A stretch of DNA of 41,787 bases from Acetobacter sp. AN02 (lineage in GTDB: Bacteria > Pseudomonadota > Alphaproteobacteria > Acetobacterales > Acetobacteraceae), in assembly GCF_029759835.1 (NCBI RefSeq), contig NZ_JAJJND010000012.1:1-41787 (forward strand). The letters are read 5' to 3'. The stretch's first letter is position 1. The number at the start of each line of letters is the position of its first letter. Position numbers and translations under genes: made by a program. Below the pieces are notes generated by a model that was not told the origin of the DNA, made no database searches, and saw nothing but the letters and a program-made list of their open reading frames with translations. Below are positions 1 to 9,266 of this stretch, one piece after another.

Positions 1-105
1 ATACATCTGCAAAATATGGACTTCAGAACCAGATCGATTCATCATCAACCCAATCCACCAAATCCCGGGACTAAACACGTAGGAATGTGCCTCCTGACTG
101 CGTCG

Positions 106-1911
106 TCATCCGGCCTTTTGTGATGAAGAGGATTTCATACGTGCAATCCATTCATCCATGTGCCGGATCAGAAGACTGAGGGGCATGGCTCCCTCGGAAA
201 GAATCTGATCATGGAAGCTGCGGATACTGAATTCTGACCCCAGCTCCTTTCTGGCCTTTTCCCTCAGTTCAAGAATGGTCTGCTGTCCGGTCATGTAAGC
301 CAGAGCCTGTCCGGGCCAGGCGATATAGCGGTCAACCTCGGCCTGCATGCCCGGCTCGCTCTCCGCCGGGTGAGCCCTGAAAAAGTCGACCATCTTCTGA
401 CGGCTCCAGTGCTTTGCATGGACGCCCGTATCCAGAACGAGCCTGTCTGCACGCAGCAGCTCCCCGTTCAGACGGCCGTAGTCACTATAAAGATCTTTGT
501 AAAAACCAGCCTCTTTTCCCAGACGTTCGGCATATAACGCCCATCCCTCGATATAGGCTGCATAAAAAGCCTGCTGCCTGAAGGGAGGAATCGGAAGAGA
601 CTGCGCGATGGAAATCTGCAGATGATGTCCGGGCACACCCTCGTGATAGGCCGTGTCCTCAATGCTGTACAGATCCCGCTTTGTGTAATCTCCGGTATTG
701 ACGAAAACGATCCCCGGACGTGATCCGTCCGGAGTGCCCTGGTGATATTCCGCATCAGCCGCTTCCGCCTCGCGATAGGCCTCAACCGGCTGCACCTCAA
801 GCTTTGTTTTTGGAAGAACGCCGAACAGGTCGGGAAGTTTCGGCTCCATCTGCGCTATATATTTCCGATAGAGATCAAGGATCTCTTCTCTCGATGTTGC
901 ATAGAGATCGGGATTTTTCTCAACAGACGCCCGCATTGCCGCGAGATCGGGAAATCTGAGGCGATGCGCGATGTCTGTCATCTCGCGCTCGATTTCTGCA
1001 ACCTTCCGCAGTCCGAGTTCATGCAGTTCGTCCGGAGTTCTGTCCGTTGTCGTCATGCTGCGGACATCGTACCGATAGATGGCGTCTCCGTTTGGAAGCG
1101 CCCAGACGCCAGGATCACGTCGCCCGTGCGGCACATAATCCTGTTCAAGAAATGCGATCAGCCGGCGGTAGGCCGGGCGGACATCATGATTGATGGCCTC
1201 AAGAATATCACGGCTCAGGCGCCTGCGATCAGCCGGTGAGACAGTAGCGGGAAATTTCGCAAGCGGATCTGCAAAGGGGCTGTGCTCACCCTCTGCTTTT
1301 TCAATATCCCGGGCCTGTTTCTTCACTTTCTCGAGAAGAAACCGTGGCTGCATCAGCCCGTCCTTCAGCCCGAGCCAGGAGACGTCCATGGTCTGCCGGA
1401 TGACGGTCGGAACGGCACGCAGACGCGCGAGATAATTCTGATAATCTCTTGTATTTTCAAAAGGAATTGAAGATACAAATCCGGGAAGAGCGATCTGTAT
1501 GCCGTTGAACTGGTCCAGAGGCATTTCCCACAGCTTCAGACGGGCGGCCTCAAGCTGATCCTCAAGCTGCCAGATCATGATATCAAGACTGAGTCTGTCC
1601 TGTTCATTCAGTGCAGAGCGGCTGATCGCCTGAAAACGGGTAAGAAATGCCTTGTTCGCGCGCTGCATCCGGGCAGCATGTTCTGCCGAGGCATCACTCC
1701 AGCGGTCGTTATACCGCCTGTCTCCGACCATGGTGGCCATTTCCGGAGTTTCCTTCAGCGTGAACTGCCACTGCTCATCGAGAAGGTTTCTGAACTGCGT
1801 GCTGATCTGCTGCTTCTGCGCGTCCGATATATCCGCAGCCTGTACGGGCAGGGCCGTATTGAGGAAGACGACTGAATACAGCAGGACTGATACGGAATAT
1901 CGAGAGAACAT
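106..1911 (-). CDS. DUF885 family exported protein (putative metal-dependent hydrolase)
   Basis: A 601-residue protein of the DUF885 family, whose members are thought to be metalloprotease-like. The diagnostic HEGVPGHHLQ motif lies near residues 420-430 and is followed by the family's helical segment with the YIEGWALYAERLG motif. The N-terminus is a hydrophobic signal peptide ending in a VQA-A type cleavage site around residue 26, so the protein is probably periplasmic. I chose the ATG at 1911 because GGAG sits six bases before it. The ATG two codons upstream (1917) would touch that GGAG directly. The gene appears monocistronic, with 114 bp to its upstream neighbour. The true substrate is unknown; peptidase activity is a family-level inference from the HEXGH-like motif. 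Confidence 0.85.
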   Translation of the reverse strand: MFSRYSVSVLLYSVVFLNTALPVQAADISDAQKQQISTQFRNLLDEQWQFTLKETPEMATMVGDRRYNDRWSDASAEHAARMQRANKAFLTRFQAISRSALNEQDRLSLDIMIWQLEDQLEAARLKLWEMPLDQFNGIQIALPGFVSSIPFENTRDYQNYLARLRAVPTVIRQTMDVSWLGLKDGLMQPRFLLEKVKKQARDIEKAEGEHSPFADPLAKFPATVSPADRRRLSRDILEAINHDVRPAYRRLIAFLEQDYVPHGRRDPGVWALPNGDAIYRYDVRSMTTTDRTPDELHELGLRKVAEIEREMTDIAHRLRFPDLAAMRASVEKNPDLYATSREEILDLYRKYIAQMEPKLPDLFGVLPKTKLEVQPVEAYREAEAADAEYHQGTPDGSRPGIVFVNTGDYTKRDLYSIEDTAYHEGVPGHHLQISIAQSLPIPPFRQQAFYAAYIEGWALYAERLGKEAGFYKDLYSDYGRLNGELLRADRLVLDTGVHAKHWSRQKMVDFFRAHPAESEPGMQAEVDRYIAWPGQALAYMTGQQTILELREKARKELGSEFSIRSFHDQILSEGAMPLSLLIRHMDEWIARMKSSSSQKAG

Positions 1912-2025
1912 ATCCATCTCCGGGATTTTTTATTCTGTATCCCGTTCCATACAGATATTTCTCTTGTGCCGACAGGTCATCATCCTGCCAGACCCGGTCA
2001 TGTCACCCGGAGATATGAGGCCGTC

Positions 2026-2889
2026 TCAGGCGTCCGGTAACCGCTGCCAGCCTGCATGGATAAGCGTACGTATGGCCGATGCGACAGCTTCAGGCAGGGG
2101 AAAGCGATATTTCCGATAGTCCGAAACACCTGTGAGGTGTTCCTCCACCAGGTCATCATGCTTACTGCCCATCAGACCGTTAAGGCTGGCAAGAAAAACG
2201 GCCAGCTCGTCCAGTTCAGGCAGAGGCCGGAGAACACGGCGCGTGTCATTGAGGGCCACAAGACGGCTGATGATTTTTCTCAGACCGTGAAACTGGTGTC
2301 CCGTGACAGGCGTGTCATTCTCCACGGCCTCAGCCAGCCTTCCCCTCTCGCGGGCAAGGTAGTCTGAAAAATTCTGCGGGGAAGCCGGTCTGAAATCCTC
2401 AAGCCTCCGGTTCAGCAGCCACCAGACGGGCGGGCTGAGCCCGACGAGCAGGAGCAGACCGCACCGGATGACCATGAGTTTTCTGCCGTGGCGGAACACG
2501 TCCTGGAAGAATCCCATCTGCCTTGTGACAAAATGCAAAAGCCAGGGATAGCTGTGGCGTTCATCGCAATTGGCACAGGCAAAACGCAGGTGCTTGAATC
2601 TTGCCCGTGTATGCTTGAAGTCCAGGGCCTGGTCCGGCGTGACCTTTCCCTGCACCATGATCCTCAGAATCAGGCGGCGAAAGACCCGGATATCCACTTT
2701 CTGCCGGTAAAGCTGCCATGTCAGGCGATAGCACGCACCCGGTTCTTCCGGCAGGAAAGCCGGCAGGGCACCGTCCGGGCAGCGTGCATCGGGCGTTATG
2801 ACATCATTGACACTGATATTATCATAGAGGACGGCCAGCTGTTCGTCCGTGGCGCGCGGTTCTGTCAGTGAGAATGAAGAGGAAGACAT
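2026..2889 (-). CDS. Hypothetical protein with CHAD-like C-terminal half and one membrane segment
   Basis: Not confidently recognised. The 287-residue product has a CxxC pair (CANC) near residue 105, a hydrophobic segment around residues 140-155 (LLLLVGLSPPVWWLL), and a helical C-terminal half. That half carries HGLRK, a run of arginines, and GSKHDD spaced as in CHAD domains, where conserved His/Arg/Lys residues bind polyphosphate. This CHAD resemblance is my pattern match and is not certain. No strong ribosome-binding site marks the start. The ATG at 2889 follows a GGGGG stretch, while an ATG at 2928 would add 13 residues but lacks any purine-rich site. It lies downstream of gltB on the same strand, 171 bp away. 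Confidence 0.55.
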   Translation of the reverse strand: MSSSSFSLTEPRATDEQLAVLYDNISVNDVITPDARCPDGALPAFLPEEPGACYRLTWQLYRQKVDIRVFRRLILRIMVQGKVTPDQALDFKHTRARFKHLRFACANCDERHSYPWLLHFVTRQMGFFQDVFRHGRKLMVIRCGLLLLVGLSPPVWWLLNRRLEDFRPASPQNFSDYLARERGRLAEAVENDTPVTGHQFHGLRKIISRLVALNDTRRVLRPLPELDELAVFLASLNGLMGSKHDDLVEEHLTGVSDYRKYRFPLPEAVASAIRTLIHAGWQRLPDA

Positions 2890-3060
2890 CCGGCCCCCGG
2901 CTAGCTGCACCTGTGTTCTCCTGCGCATGGAGGATCAAAGGTCTGATCTGACCGGAGAAAAATCATGAAAACGGATGTACGTCGAGTTTCGAAATATGAT
3001 CGGCATCCCCGGAGGCGGCTGGCGCGCGCTGACGCGTTACCCGCCCCCGTGAGTGCTGCT

Positions 3061-6000
3061 TCAGGCTGCCTTTCCGGCTTTGTCGGGTATCTCAAAGCCG
3101 ATCGTTTTTGCGTAGTCACGCGGGACGATCTGCCAGAAATGCGGCAGGACCTCATCCCATTTATGCAGCAGCATACCGCCGTAACGTGAACCGGTCTCGG
3201 CGACATGGGCCTCAACCAGATCACGCAGCTTCTGCTCCCACTCCGGCTGCGTCACCCGGCACCAGTAAAGCGTGTCCGGATTGACCTTCTGCTCGAAAAC
3301 GCCGTCACGATCATAGACGAACGCCATGCCGCCGGTGAAACCCGCTCCGAAATTATCGCCGGATTCACCGAGGATCACGACCGTGCCGCCCGTCATATAT
3401 TCGCAGGCGTTGGAGCCGCAGCCCTCGATCACGGCTGTCGCGCCGGAGTTGCGGACGGCAAAGCGCTCGCCCGCCAGACCTGCGGCAAACAGATACCCGG
3501 CCGTCGCACCGTAGAGCACGGTATTGCCGATGATCGCGTTCTGATTCGTCACCAGCGTGCTCGATGCTGTCGGGCGCACGACGATCGTGGCACCGGACAG
3601 ACCCTTGCCCACGTAGTCGTTCGAATCGCCGTGAACCTCCAGCTTCAGGCCCTGGACCGCAAACGCGCCCAGAGACTGCCCTGCGGACCCGCGCAGACGA
3701 ACCGTCAGATGCCCCGGTGCGAGGCCGGTCATGCCGAACTGCCGTACGATCATGGAGGAGATACGGGTGCCGATCGCGCGCATCGTGTTCTGCACGTTGT
3801 ACTGCAGCTGCATCTTCTCGCCGTGTCCGAAAAGAGGACGGGCATCGGCGATCATCTGGGCGTCCAGCGTATCGGGCACCTCATTGCGCCCCTCCAGCGT
3901 GCAGTAGCGCGCATGCGGGCCGGGATCTGCCTGGACGAGCAGCGGGTTCAGATCGAGATCGTCGAGATAGTCCGCACCACGCGAGACCTGACGCAGCAGG
4001 TCGGTACGGCCGATCACCTCGTTCAGGCTGCGGAAGCCCAGAGAGGCGAGGATATTACGGACGTCCTCCGCGATGAAGGAGAAGAGGTTGATCACCTTCT
4101 CCGGCGTTCCCTCGAACTTCGCCCGCATTGCCGGATCCTGCGAGCATACGCCGACCGGGCAAGTGTTGGAGTGGCACTGCCGGACCATGATGCAGCCCAT
4201 GGCGACGAGGCTTGCGGTGCCGATTCCGAACTCCTCGGCCCCCAGCATGGCGGCAATGACCACGTCGCGGCCCGTCTTGATCCCGCCATCCGTACGCAGC
4301 GTGACGCGATGGCGCAGACGGTTGAGCATCAGCACCTGATGTGCCTCCGCCAGACCGAGCTCCCAGGGCAGACCGGCATATTTGACCGAACTCTGCGGGC
4401 TGGCGCCCGTGCCGCCACTGTGGCCGGAAATCAGGATCGCATCGGCTTTTGCCTTGGCGACACCTGCGGCGATGGTGCCGATACCGGAGCGGGCGACCAG
4501 CTTGACCGTCACGCGCGCATCCGGGTTGATCTGCTTGAGATCATAGATGAGCTGCGCAAGATCCTCGATGGAATAGATATCGTGGTGCGGCGGCGGGGAG
4601 ATCAGCGTCACGCCCGGCGTGGAATGGCGCAGCTTCGCGATCAGTTCCGTGACCTTAAAGCCCGGAAGCTGTCCGCCCTCACCCGGCTTGGCGCCCTGGG
4701 CGACCTTGATCTCCAGCTCGCGACAGTCATTCAGATACTGCGCCGTCACGCCGAAACGGCCCGATGCGACCTGCTTGATGGCCGAGGAGGCATTGTCTCC
4801 GTTCGGGCGCGGCTTCGCGCGGGCCGGATCCTCTCCGCCCTCACCCGAATCCGACTTCGCGCCGATCCGGTTCATCGCAATCGACAGTGTCTCATGCGCT
4901 TCCGGGCTGAGCGCCCCCAGAGAGATGGCGGGCGCGATCAGACGCTTGCGGAGCTGCGTGATACTCTCCACTTCCTCCACGGCAATCGGCTGACGATCAC
5001 TTTTGAAATTCAGCAGATCACGCAGGGAAACCGGCTTCTGGCGGGCCACGGCATCAGCATAGCGCTGATAGGTGCTGAAACTGTCCGTGCCCACGGCCGT
5101 CTGCAGAAGGTGGATGAGCTGCGCGTCAAACGCGTGCGTCTCACCGGTGCGGCGCAGCTTGTAGAGACCGCCCACGGGCAGGACAGCAGTCGCATTGTTC
5201 CATGCCTCTTTATGGAAGGTCAGGATATTGCGGGCAATACCCGACAGACCGATTCCGGAGATGCGCGAGGGCATACCGGGGAAAAACTCCGCCGTGAGCG
5301 CGCGGGACAGGCCGACGGCCTCGAAATTACAGCCGCCGCGATAGGACGCCATGATCGAGATGCCCATCTTGGACATGATCTTGAGCAGCCCCTTGTCGAT
5401 CGCCTTGCGGTACCGCTCGACAGCCTCGCGCAGTGTCATGCTGCCGAACAGACCGCGACGGACGCGGTCCGCGATGCTTTCCTGTGCCAGATACGGATTG
5501 ACCGTGGTTGCACCCACGCCGAGCGTGACGGCAATGGAATGGACATCCAGCGCGTCCGCCATACGTACGTTGACGGATGTGAAGGTACGCAGGGAGTTTT
5601 TTACGAGGTGCGTATGAACGGCAGATGCCGCGAGAATCCCCGGAATACCGGCGCGCTCATCGGACTGGGCCACATCCGTCAGGAAGACGTGCTTGCAGCC
5701 CTCGCGCACCTTGTCGGCAGCTTCCTGGCGGATACGGGTGATGGCCTCACGCAGGCCCGCCTCCCCTTTCTCCGCTTCGAAAGTGCAGTCGATGACCGTG
5801 GCCTCATCGCCGCAGAATTTCAGCAGCGCATCATATTCGCCTGAGGTCAGAACCGGGCTTGGAAGCTGGAGAAGATCGCACTGATCCTCGCTCTGCTCCA
5901 GGATATTTCCAAGATTTCCAAGGCGCGTGAACAGGCTCATCACCCGCGCCTCGCGCAGGGAGTCGATCGGCGGATTGGTCACCTGGCTGAAGGCCTGGCG

Positions 6001-7617
6001 GAAATAATGTGCAAGGCCACGATAGCGCTCGGACACGATGGCAAGCGGGGTGTCGTCGCCCATTGAGCCGATCGCTTCGGCTGCCGTCTCCACCATGGGG
6101 TGAAGGATGGCTTCAAGCTCCTCAAGCGTGCTGCCGACGGCAAGCTGACGACGGCGGAGATCGTCGCCCTGCCAGAACTCCGGCTCTTTCACATCATCAC
6201 GGACGATACTGCCGATTCGCTGGATTTTCTTCACCCAGCGGCCGAAATCCTGACGCGAGGCCAGAAGGTCGAGCAGCTCGCCATTGTGATACAGCCGCCC
6301 CTCATCCAGATCGACGCCGATCATCTCTCCCGGACCGAGACGGCCCAGACTGGCCACCTCCGGCACGGGCACGCGGACCATACCGGCCTCGGAGCCGATG
6401 ATCAGCAGGCCGGTGGTGGTGACGGTGTAGCGCAGAGGGCGCAGGCCGGAGCGGTCGAGACCCGCGACAACCCAGCGGCCGTCCGTGGCGCACAGGGCGG
6501 CCGGGCCGTCCCAGGGCTCCATGACGGCGTTGCAGTAGGTGAACATGTCGCCGTGCTCGCGCTTCATTGATGAATGCGCGCCGGTGCTGGCCGGGATGAC
6601 CAGGGCCTTGGCCGCCGGGGCGTCACGTCCCGCATGGGTCAGAAGCTCGAACACGTTATCCAGCGTGGCGGTGTCGGAACCGCCGACCTGCACGACCGGC
6701 TTGATGTCGCTCATATACGGATCGAGCACGGGATCAGACAGCCGTGTCTCATGGCTGCGCATCCAGTTGATATTGCCCGAAATCGTGTTGATCTCACCGT
6801 TATGCGCGATGCGGCGGAACGGCTGCGCCAGCTTCCAGGTGGGGAATGTATTGGTGGAATAGCGCTGGTGATAGATCGCAAACCGGCTGACAAAACGCGG
6901 ATCGAGCAGATCCGGATAGAAATTCGTCAGATGCTCGGCCAGGAACATCCCCTTATAGATGACCGAGCGGCAGGACATCGAACAGATATACAGATCGACC
7001 TGGCTGGCGATGGCGGCCTTCTCGATGCGACGGCGGATGATATAGAGATCGCGCTCGAAATCCGAGGTGCTGCTGCCCCTGAGATTCCGGATCATGATCT
7101 GCTCGATCTCCGGACGGGTGGCGTTCGCCTTTTCCCCGATCACGGAGGTGTCGATCGGCACCTGGCGCCAGCCGTAGATGCCGTATCCGAAATCAAGGAT
7201 CGCTGTCTCGATGATCTCGCGGCAGCGCTCCTGCGCCGTCAGATCGGTCTTGGGCAGGAAAACCTGACCGACAGCAATGATCTGCCCGGCCTCAAGCTGA
7301 TCACCTGTGCTGGCAATGGCTTCCTCGAAGAAGTCCTGCGGGATTTCCACGTGAATTCCCGCGCCGTCACCGGTCTTGCCATCCGCATCGACCGCGCCGC
7401 GATGCCAGATCGCGCTCAGCGCCGCGATACCGGCCTCGACCACGGCCCGGCTCGGCTTGCCGTCAATGGCTGCCACGAGACCCACGCCGCAGGAATCGTG
7501 CTCATCCGCCGGATCATACAGCCCGTCCTGCAGGGCGGTGCTGTTGCGCTCCCAGGCGGAAAGAAACTCCTCTCCGCTCTCGATGGCGGAGGAGGTCACA
7601 TCGTTCAGTCTGTCCAT
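3061..7617 (-). CDS. gltB: Glutamate synthase (NADPH), large subunit
   Basis: The 1518-residue alpha subunit of bacterial NADPH-GOGAT. It hydrolyses glutamine through an N-terminal class-II amidotransferase domain and transfers ammonia to 2-oxoglutarate at the FMN site. The catalytic cysteine is Cys43 in DPADEHDSCGVGL, so about 42 residues would be removed as a propeptide, comparable to the 36 known in Azospirillum. The 3Fe-4S ligands are visible near residues 1140-1151 as C-x5-C-x4-C in CIMVRQCHSNTCPVGVC. The C-terminal GXGXG beta-helix domain is present (GSAGQSLGAF, GKGLSGATIVV). The start at 7617 is preceded by GGAG and lies just after the gltD stop; an upstream start at 7677 would overlap gltD by 55 bases. 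It is cotranscribed with gltD, which provides the electron-donating subunit. Confidence 0.97.
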   Translation of the reverse strand: MDRLNDVTSSAIESGEEFLSAWERNSTALQDGLYDPADEHDSCGVGLVAAIDGKPSRAVVEAGIAALSAIWHRGAVDADGKTGDGAGIHVEIPQDFFEEAIASTGDQLEAGQIIAVGQVFLPKTDLTAQERCREIIETAILDFGYGIYGWRQVPIDTSVIGEKANATRPEIEQIMIRNLRGSSTSDFERDLYIIRRRIEKAAIASQVDLYICSMSCRSVIYKGMFLAEHLTNFYPDLLDPRFVSRFAIYHQRYSTNTFPTWKLAQPFRRIAHNGEINTISGNINWMRSHETRLSDPVLDPYMSDIKPVVQVGGSDTATLDNVFELLTHAGRDAPAAKALVIPASTGAHSSMKREHGDMFTYCNAVMEPWDGPAALCATDGRWVVAGLDRSGLRPLRYTVTTTGLLIIGSEAGMVRVPVPEVASLGRLGPGEMIGVDLDEGRLYHNGELLDLLASRQDFGRWVKKIQRIGSIVRDDVKEPEFWQGDDLRRRQLAVGSTLEELEAILHPMVETAAEAIGSMGDDTPLAIVSERYRGLAHYFRQAFSQVTNPPIDSLREARVMSLFTRLGNLGNILEQSEDQCDLLQLPSPVLTSGEYDALLKFCGDEATVIDCTFEAEKGEAGLREAITRIRQEAADKVREGCKHVFLTDVAQSDERAGIPGILAASAVHTHLVKNSLRTFTSVNVRMADALDVHSIAVTLGVGATTVNPYLAQESIADRVRRGLFGSMTLREAVERYRKAIDKGLLKIMSKMGISIMASYRGGCNFEAVGLSRALTAEFFPGMPSRISGIGLSGIARNILTFHKEAWNNATAVLPVGGLYKLRRTGETHAFDAQLIHLLQTAVGTDSFSTYQRYADAVARQKPVSLRDLLNFKSDRQPIAVEEVESITQLRKRLIAPAISLGALSPEAHETLSIAMNRIGAKSDSGEGGEDPARAKPRPNGDNASSAIKQVASGRFGVTAQYLNDCRELEIKVAQGAKPGEGGQLPGFKVTELIAKLRHSTPGVTLISPPPHHDIYSIEDLAQLIYDLKQINPDARVTVKLVARSGIGTIAAGVAKAKADAILISGHSGGTGASPQSSVKYAGLPWELGLAEAHQVLMLNRLRHRVTLRTDGGIKTGRDVVIAAMLGAEEFGIGTASLVAMGCIMVRQCHSNTCPVGVCSQDPAMRAKFEGTPEKVINLFSFIAEDVRNILASLGFRSLNEVIGRTDLLRQVSRGADYLDDLDLNPLLVQADPGPHARYCTLEGRNEVPDTLDAQMIADARPLFGHGEKMQLQYNVQNTMRAIGTRISSMIVRQFGMTGLAPGHLTVRLRGSAGQSLGAFAVQGLKLEVHGDSNDYVGKGLSGATIVVRPTASSTLVTNQNAIIGNTVLYGATAGYLFAAGLAGERFAVRNSGATAVIEGCGSNACEYMTGGTVVILGESGDNFGAGFTGGMAFVYDRDGVFEQKVNPDTLYWCRVTQPEWEQKLRDLVEAHVAETGSRYGGMLLHKWDEVLPHFWQIVPRDYAKTIGFEIPDKAGKAA

Positions 7618-7622
7618 ATCTC

Positions 7623-9071
7623 TCACTCCGCCGCCATGCGCGCACCGGCTTTTGCCGAGGCGTGTTTCTCCAGCCACTGATCGATCTGCGCTGCCGCATC
7701 ACGTCCGTCGCGGATGGCCCAGACCACGAGGCTGGCACCGCGCACGATGTCTCCGGCTGCGAACACACCCGGCAGGCTGGTCTCGAATGTCTCATGCCGG
7801 ACCACCAGCGTGCCCCAGCGGGAGGTCGCCAGATCGTCTGTTTTCCACATCTCCGGCAGAGGCTCCGGATCGAATCCCAGTGCCTTGATCACGAGATCGG
7901 CCTTTACCGTGAACAGGCCGTCCTCTTCCGGTTCGATGGACTGACGACCCGTTGCATCCGGAAGTCCGAGCTTCATGCGGCGCGCACGCACGCTCGTCAC
8001 GCTGCCCTCACCCAGAAACCCTTCCGGTGCGGCCAGCCACACGAACTCGACACCTTCCTCCTCGGCATTTTTCACCTCGCGCGCGGAGCCCGGCATGTTC
8101 GCCTTGTCCCGGCGATACAGGCATTTCACGGATTTCGCGCCCTGACGGATTGCCGTGCGGACACAGTCCATTGCCGTATCGCCGCCGCCGATCACGACCA
8201 CATCCTTTCCGGAGGCATCCAGCAGCGGATCGGTCACCACATCACCAAGCGAGCGGCGGTTCGAGGCCGTCAGATAGGTCAGCGCCGGGATGATGCCCTC
8301 CAGCCCGGAGCCCGGCCCGCCGATATCGCGGGATTTATAGACGCCGACGGCGATCAGGACCGCATCATGACGGGCCCGCAGCTCCTCAAACGCCAGCTCG
8401 CCCTCTCCGCTGCCGATCCCCTGCCCGAGATGGAACCGGATTCCCTGCTCCTCCAGCAGGGCATGACGCCGTGCGACGATCTCCTTTTCCAGCTTGAAAC
8501 CCGGAATCCCATAGATCAGCAGTCCGCCGACCCGGTCGTGCCGGTCATAGACATGCACCTCGTGTCCCGTCGCACGCAGACGCTCCGCCGCGGCAAGACC
8601 CGCCGGACCCGCACCGACAATACCCACGGAGCGGCCGCTCTCTTTCCGGGGTGTAGCGGGCTTCACCCATCCGTTCTCGAATGCCGTGTCAGTGATGTAG
8701 CGTTCGATCGCGCCGATCGTGACGCTGTCGAAGCCCTTCTCGATCACGCAGTTGCCTTCGCACAGGCGATCCTGGGGGCAGATCCGGCCGCAGATTTCGG
8801 GAAAGCTGTTCGTCTGGGCGGAGACGGCATAGGCCTCCTCCAGCCTGTCATTCGCCGCCAGCATCAGCCAGTCCGGGATATTGTTCCCCAGCGGGCAGTT
8901 GATGGAGCAGAACGGGACACCGCACTGGGAGCAGCGATTCGCCTGCTCCTGAGCCTCCCCATCGGCAAAATCATTATAGATCTCGTCGAAATCGCCGCAC
9001 CGGTCTCCGGCAGAGCGTTTTTCGGGCTGAGCCTGCGGAACGGAAACGAAACCGAGCATCGGAGCGGACAT
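7623..9071 (-). CDS. gltD: Glutamate synthase (NADPH), small subunit
   Basis: The 482-residue beta subunit, a flavoprotein that takes electrons from NADPH and passes them through iron-sulfur clusters to GltB. Two N-terminal cysteine groups, at residues 47/50/55/59 and 94/98/104/108, fit the two 4Fe-4S sites of this family. The first dinucleotide fold begins at about residue 148 (VGIVGAGPAG, FAD) and a second near 290 carries VVVIGGGDTAMD (NADPH). The C-terminal AAGDIVRGASLVVWAI segment is typical of the family. The start ATG has GAGG about ten bases upstream. The gene is first in the gltD-gltB operon, with six bases between its stop and the gltB start. The order gltD-gltB is the reverse of the gltBD order of enteric bacteria. 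Confidence 0.97.
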   Translation of the reverse strand: MSAPMLGFVSVPQAQPEKRSAGDRCGDFDEIYNDFADGEAQEQANRCSQCGVPFCSINCPLGNNIPDWLMLAANDRLEEAYAVSAQTNSFPEICGRICPQDRLCEGNCVIEKGFDSVTIGAIERYITDTAFENGWVKPATPRKESGRSVGIVGAGPAGLAAAERLRATGHEVHVYDRHDRVGGLLIYGIPGFKLEKEIVARRHALLEEQGIRFHLGQGIGSGEGELAFEELRARHDAVLIAVGVYKSRDIGGPGSGLEGIIPALTYLTASNRRSLGDVVTDPLLDASGKDVVVIGGGDTAMDCVRTAIRQGAKSVKCLYRRDKANMPGSAREVKNAEEEGVEFVWLAAPEGFLGEGSVTSVRARRMKLGLPDATGRQSIEPEEDGLFTVKADLVIKALGFDPEPLPEMWKTDDLATSRWGTLVVRHETFETSLPGVFAAGDIVRGASLVVWAIRDGRDAAAQIDQWLEKHASAKAGARMAAE

Positions 9072-9201
9072 ACAGATGGAACCTCATCATGACGGACAGG
9101 CAGGACACCACAGGTAGCATGTGTCCGTCATTTCGTTAGCGTTTTTTTATTCTTATAAAAGTCAGTACATATGACCTTTATTGCCTGATGCATAGCAGGC
9201 A

Positions 9202-9234
9202 TTCCGCCTCCGGAGGTGAATTCCCGGGGCGGAA
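9202..9234 (-). terminator. Hairpin after the NDUFA9-like gene
   Basis: TTCCGCC (9202-9208) pairs with GGCGGAA (9228-9234), with an inner CCGG/CCGG pairing after a one-base bulge, giving about 11 bp. A second small hairpin, TGCCTG (9182-9187) / CAGGCA (9196-9201), follows on the minus strand. No U-tract follows either, so this could be a Rho-assisted terminator for the gene ending at 9267, or leader structure of gltD. The gltDB promoter should lie between these hairpins and 9072, where the sequence becomes AT-rich (9141-9180), but no clear -35/-10 pair stands out. Confidence 0.4.
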
Positions 9235-9266
9235 GCCGCAATAAATGTCCGATATGGTGTATTTAA

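Noticed and set aside
3205-5844. Long open frame (879 codons) on the plus strand, antisense to gltB
   Set aside because: It mirrors the codon structure of gltB, is Arg/His-rich with no domain resemblance, and gltB is certain on the other strand.
7618-7677. gltB start at 7677
   Set aside because: It would overlap gltD by 55 bases, while the ATG at 7617 has GGAG upstream and gives a propeptide length close to the known one.
9072-9201. Sigma-54/NtrC-type promoter before gltD
   Set aside because: I looked for a TGGCAC-N5-TTGCA arrangement and found no acceptable match.
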